From positions 7,435,396 to 7,499,395 of the forward strand of contig JBANSL010000008.1 of NCBI GenBank assembly GCA_037127255.1: a stretch of DNA of 64,000 bases, given 5' to 3'. Below the pieces are notes generated by a model that saw nothing but the letters and a program-made list of their open reading frames with translations, was not told the origin of the DNA and made no database searches. Made by a program: the position numbers and the translations under genes. The stretch is from Persicaria tinctoria. Lineage: Eukaryota > Streptophyta > Magnoliopsida > Caryophyllales > Polygonaceae. Shown piece after piece: positions 59,809 through 64,000 of this stretch (the first letter of the stretch is position 1; each line of letters opens with the position of its first letter).

Positions 59809-61300
59809 AACTGTTTCTGCTGATGAATTGAGCTAATGGATGAGGTTGATTGTTGAATGATCACTCTAATTGTAAGTTAAAACTTTCTTGATTGTGATGT
59901 TCTAATCTTTGACATATAGTACGTCAAATCAAAGCATCATGATTAGCATTAGAAAAAGTATAGTAAATCATATGCCTAACTCACCAGTCACCATCTTGAT
60001 GAATACGAGCAATATCTTCATAGCCCACTTATGACAGCATTTGTGATTATTCGTTCCAGTGGTATAACTCATATGTTCTTAAAATCTATGCTCATATAGT
60101 CATATTCCTAGCAATACTCGCTCCATGATGATATACCGATTTGTGCAAACTGAAGTATTGTGGTAACTGTACTAGTGTACAAGTAACCAAAGTGAAAGCT
60201 CTGAGTAGATTGTAGCAGGTTGTATCTAATACTGTATCTATTATGCATTGTTAACTGACTGGTATACTTGCATCATACTTGGTGTGGATGAAGACTGATT
60301 TGCGTAAATCCTTAGAACACTATTCTGCATAACTTTGGTTCCATGTTCGGTTTGTTGGTGTGAATGTTTTTCGGGTCTGATACTTTCGGTTCAGGGAAAG
60401 TTGAAAATGGAGATGAAGTTTATTACTTGGGTTTGCAACAAACTTATAGTTTGATCCATGTCAAGGACTTTAGGGATGAATCCTGACATCAGAAGTTAAA
60501 ACCTGTTGAAATGCCCAATTTTATGAAATTTGGGGAATTTGTTTTCTCTGCAATTTCTTTTTGAAAACTCAATGGTGCCATGGATATATGCTTGTTATAT
60601 TTTCTTTTAGACGGTTCTTCTCAGAGTTGGGATATGTATTCGACTACCTTGTTATATTTACCGTGGATGCCTCTTTGTGTTTCTTGGTTAGCTTTGAACC
60701 AGATAAGGGAATGATGTAGATATAAACAGGTTCTGGTGGTTGTGAATGAACATAAAACATGCTATTTTTTGTGACATACGAACTCGTCTGGTTATCTGCT
60801 CCAATATACCTTAGGGACCTTTTGGTTTCATTCCCTATTCGACATGATTTGTTGCTCATTGGTGTGATGGTGATATGTATGTGATGCAGGAACACGAACA
60901 CCGACACCAAGCAAGATGACGGGCATGGACAGTGGGCACGATACAAGGTGTGTAAAGTAGCCTTTCATTTGGGAATTAACAGACACAATTGCTGCCTCTG
61001 TGCTTTCTTTCTGACTTCAAAGAAAGCGAGGGTGAACATAACAGCCATTCGAAGAATGAAGAATCATAGAAACTTGGAAAATATACTCGTGGATGGACAC
61101 TTCTTACTTTCGATATCTTTGTTAGTATCAACTGTTGAAAAAGAGGCGTTCTTACAAATTTCCAAGCAAGTTTGAACTCTTTCTTGTTACAAACTTACAA
61201 TGGTACATACTCTCGACAGGTTTGTATGGATCGGTTTGACTCTACCGGGAAAGAGGGTTAGGGCGTATTACTCGAATAAGAGACCACTTTCATAAGCAAA
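59809..61300 (+). other. Trihelix 3' region; possible 3'UTR intron
   Basis: A GTAAGT at ~59872 and a GATGCAG at ~60883-60889 could bound a ~1-kb intron in the 3' untranslated region, but nothing proves it. No other gene is seen. Confidence 0.25.
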
Positions 61301-61349
61301 TATGATCACAGCTTACTTGATTCTCATCTGAAACCTGAAGAATGGGAGA

Positions 61350-61625
61350 AAGTGAGAAACCACCCTCCGCTCCTCAGCCGCCCCACCACCCTCCACCCTC
61401 TCCTCCTCCTCCGCCACCGCCTCAGCCTCCCCACCACCCTTGATCCACCCTCTGTTCCGCCTCACCACCACCACCACCCTCCACCCCGTGCTCCTCCTCC
61501 GCCACCGCCTCCTGCACCTCAGCCTCCACCACCACCACCACCACCTCACCCTCCACCACCGCCTCCTGCACCTCAGCCTCCCCACCACCACCACCACCCT
61601 CAGTGCCTCCTCTGTCTCCATCTCC
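61350..61625. repeat. Proline-codon-like low-complexity minisatellite
   Basis: CCACCACC and CACCGCCTCCTGCACCTCAG units recur in tandem, the latter exactly at ~61512 and ~61560. Both strands give open frames because of base composition (poly-Pro on plus, Arg/Trp-rich on minus). No start context or domain supports a protein. Confidence 0.7.
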
Positions 61626-61895
61626 ATGGTCTCCACCTTTGTTGTCGGGACCACCATCTCCTCCATCTCCGGCTCTCTCTCCATCTCTGTCTCCGGATCT
61701 CGCTCTCTTTGTCTATCTCTCGTCGGAAGCTTGCCGCCTCGCCGATGTCTCTCTCTCTCTCTGTCTGAATTGGGGAAAGAAAAAATATGGGCCGAAACAT
61801 ATTTGAACTCCCAGTAGTGCAAACTTGAAACGCCTAGCTTGGAAAAACCTCACAGAGGCCAAAAGGCCGGCAATCGTCACAGCCAGGGCGATGGA

Positions 61896-61952
61896 GGTCA
61901 TCCAATATTTCTCCCTGTCTTCAAATGTCTCCAAACAGAAATCTGCATAATC
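61896..61952 (-). pseudogene. Short fragment resembling a GH1 beta-glucosidase exon
   Basis: The minus strand gives DYADFCLETFEDREKYWMT, nineteen residues close to the plant family-1 beta-glucosidase block DYADFCF.TFGDRVKYW.T that precedes the catalytic NEP motif. The text after WMT (SIALAVTIAG) no longer matches and NEP is absent. It is a fragment at most. Confidence 0.45.
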
Positions 61953-62060
61953 AAAAGAATGTCCCAGATTCAACAATTTGTCACACTTAAAATAAACAAA
62001 AATAGAAATTCATTGACATTTAAAATTTTGTTCGGTATTGATATATATCGATATCTAATA

Positions 62061-62534
62061 CTTTCTCCGTCGGATAATAGATGAACTTTTTTTGTTTTCT
62101 AGTGGGAGATTGTAATGATTTCTGTATTGACTTTTTTTTTTTAAAAAAAATTGATTAAAATGTGCATTGGATGTTAAAAAATAATACTCCGTCAATTAAT
62201 TAAAATATGTCATTTTAGGAAGTAAATCTTGTTAAGAAAAACTTATCATTTTAGGTATTTTGTCATCCACTTTACGAAATTGTCCTTGTAATAATTGGAT
62301 AGTTGTTAGTTTTAGTTTTTGAGAAACTAAAAAAGTAGAGTAAGGTATACATGTATTTTTATTTATTTTATTAATAAGTGTGTAGATTTCTAAATAAAAT
62401 GAAAATTTTTAATTAACAGTGGGAGTAAAATTTATGAAAAAAGTTAGTGCAATAATAATGTTTTTAAAAAGTAAAATATTTTATTAAAATTTGTGCAAAT
62501 TTCTAAAAGATTATGTATTATCGGACGAAGGTAG
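62061..62534. mobile_element. Stowaway-like MITE containing a second Stowaway
   Basis: Left CTTTCTCCGTCGGATAATAG and inverted right end CTACCTTCGTCCGATAATAC are flanked by TA (62059-62060 and 62535-62536). Removing the inner element leaves ~235 bp, the normal size for the group. Confidence 0.65.
62187..62425. mobile_element. Stowaway-like MITE nested in the previous one
   Basis: Left CTCCGTCAATTAATTAAAA and inverted right CTCCCACTGTTAATTAAAA are flanked by TA (62185-62186 and 62426-62427). Size 239 bp. Confidence 0.65.
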
Positions 62535-62704
62535 TATCAGATATTAATATATCAATACCAAATAATAGAATTTTTTTTCATAATGGCCAAAAAAGAGAAA
62601 AAAATTTGGAAACTAGCCAAAAATCCAAACTATTTTGCGATTTAGCTAAAATAGGGGTAAGTCGCTGTTTGAAACAGCGACTCTATCCCAACTTTAAAAA
62701 AAAA

Positions 62705-62735
62705 CTAGCCTATAGCCCGTGCGTTACGCACGGGA
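62705..62735 (-). mobile_element. Helitron 3' terminus of a different family
   Basis: On the minus strand the sequence forms a strong hairpin (CCCGTGCGT paired with ACGCACGGG), then CTATAGG and CTAG followed by T (62704), the layout of a Helitron end. The body would extend to the right. No matching TC start was found before the window ends, and the following kilobase holds no recognised gene. Confidence 0.65.
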
Positions 62736-63467
62736 TTTTTAACATAGTAATGATATATAAAACATAGTACTCAATTGAACCTTACTTTTGACTAATATGA
62801 TACAAGAAGAATCGACACATAAATTACTTTAACATGGTTTGATAAAGTAAAATAAATCAACCACAATGCACGCAAATAATAATCAACTAAGCCATAACCC
62901 GACAGTTCCGATTTTTTATCACAACTTGATGAGGAAAACTTAAATTCTAACAATTTATGAAAGAATAAAAACCTCTTATTCATTCGGAATGTTTTCCTAA
63001 AATTCTGATCCATTTTATATACTGATTATTTAAAATTTTGAAATTGATTTGGCACACCTTTGTGACCTCTGTTTGTAGGATAATAGAGATAGCTTTCTGA
63101 AATGATGGAAAACAAAATATATAATGAAAATGAATGTACCAAATCCAACTTCTCTTCTTCATAGTCTTTCCAAAGAGTTAGGATTTTAGTCAAACCAATA
63201 GTAAATTAGAGTTTCATGGATAACTTTTCCTTAATTTGATTGTGATTTCAAAAACATGTGTTCCTGATTTCACTAATTACATTGAACTGAAAGAGGAACC
63301 TTAGAAAAAATAATAATTTAAAAACACATAAATCAAATTTTATTTTTTCCAAAAAATCATGAAATATGAAAAACATTTTTAGAGGTTAAAGGGGATTTAT
63401 TGAAAGTTAAAGCAAGTCTTGATGATGCAATTTGTATCAAAAAGAAAATACAGGTACCCAACACCAT

Positions 63468-63863
63468 GGGTTCGTATGGGACGGGGTTAATAAACTGACT
63501 AAAATTATAAACAGGGTAAAAATTTATAAACTGTTGGTAAAAGTAGTTAAAAATTTATGAAAAAATATAAACTCCGTATGGGGCGAAAAACAGTTTATTT
63601 GTAAAAAGTGGAGTTTATTTGGTTTTTATTAGGGGTATTGTGGTACTTTCAAACCAAATAAGATAAAAGAGAAGGGGTAAAATAGTAATTATGGAATATA
63701 AACCTCAAAATAAGCTTCAATCTGCAGCTTATTTATAAACCCTTTTTTTTAACTGGCTAAAGCTTATTTGTTGTTTCCATACACCGTTTAAACCCGTTTA
63801 TTTTTTTAACAGTTAATAATTTCACACTTTTTAACCGGCTTATATAGCAGCCATACACACCCC
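63468..63863. mobile_element. MITE of an unnamed family, copy 2
   Basis: Second copy of the element at 12302-12660, starting GGGTTCGTATGGGACGG and ending CCATACACACCCC. The left half is close to copy 1; the right half has diverged and is ~40 bp longer. Confidence 0.7.
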
Positions 63864-64000
63864 ATATCTTCTTATCTAGCTAGCTACTTTCATGTCACAC
63901 TATATTATTTCTTTTCTTTATATTTACCTAAAATTAAGTAGGTAAGTAGATTGGGATTTAAGTATTTAACCCAAACCCCAGCTAGTGTCTTAGGAACAGG

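Noticed and set aside
61313..61822. Proline-rich or arginine-rich proteins on either strand
   Set aside because: Low-complexity CCACC repeat opens all frames; no domain, start context or codon pattern supports a gene.
1..64000. CRISPR arrays, operons or bacterial signals
   Set aside because: None present; spliced genes and transposons show plant nuclear DNA.

Overview
The window is nuclear DNA of a flowering plant, most likely a core eudicot. The signs are AT-rich intergenic DNA packed with small transposons, intron-containing genes with GT-AG splice sites, and plant-specific families (an LRR receptor kinase of the RGF-receptor type, a SIP1-type trihelix factor, a PL1 pectate lyase). The species cannot be named from the sequence. 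Intact host genes are few and far apart. No operon-like logic applies; each gene is an independent unit.

Four complete host genes can be modelled. (1) 8244-11743, minus: a two-exon LRR receptor kinase resembling RGF receptors RGI1/RGI2, 1130 aa. (2) 21897-24018, plus: an eight-exon inosine triphosphate pyrophosphatase, 200 aa, with a 10-nt microexon and a 92-bp tandem duplication over its stop codon. (3) 26753-30609, minus: a seven-exon pectate lyase, 445 aa. (4) 58705-59808, plus: a single-exon trihelix transcription factor, 367 aa.

Most of the rest is mobile DNA, much of it with readable termini. There are two Helitrons of one family (36175-36746 and 53848-56900) and a third Helitron 3' terminus at 62705. 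Several long-inverted-repeat, Mutator-like foldback elements are present; 24496-25383 and 44360-45044 have perfect 9-bp target duplications. There are hAT non-autonomous elements with perfect 8-bp duplications (5550-6106 nested in a Stowaway; 16815-17028), several Stowaway elements including a nested pair, a PIF/Harbinger-type element (38933-39913), a dead hAT transposase (17937-18619), and an uninterrupted but 5'-truncated LINE (31161-35128) about 550 bp upstream of the pectate lyase.

The most interesting object is the Helitron at 53848-56900. In its own orientation it carries a three-copy 82-bp repeat, profilin exon 1 with its start codon, two exons resembling AP-4 epsilon adaptin flanked by a 330-bp direct repeat, and the C-terminal motif of a Helitron helicase. 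The left end of the window (1-3480) looks like a second mosaic: single isolated exons resembling SWC2/YL1 and FIS1 lie on one strand. Other items of note are a 40-bp near-perfect hairpin inside an ITPase intron and three foldback elements built from repeated ACCACC modules.

All calls come from reading sequence and translations; no database search was run.
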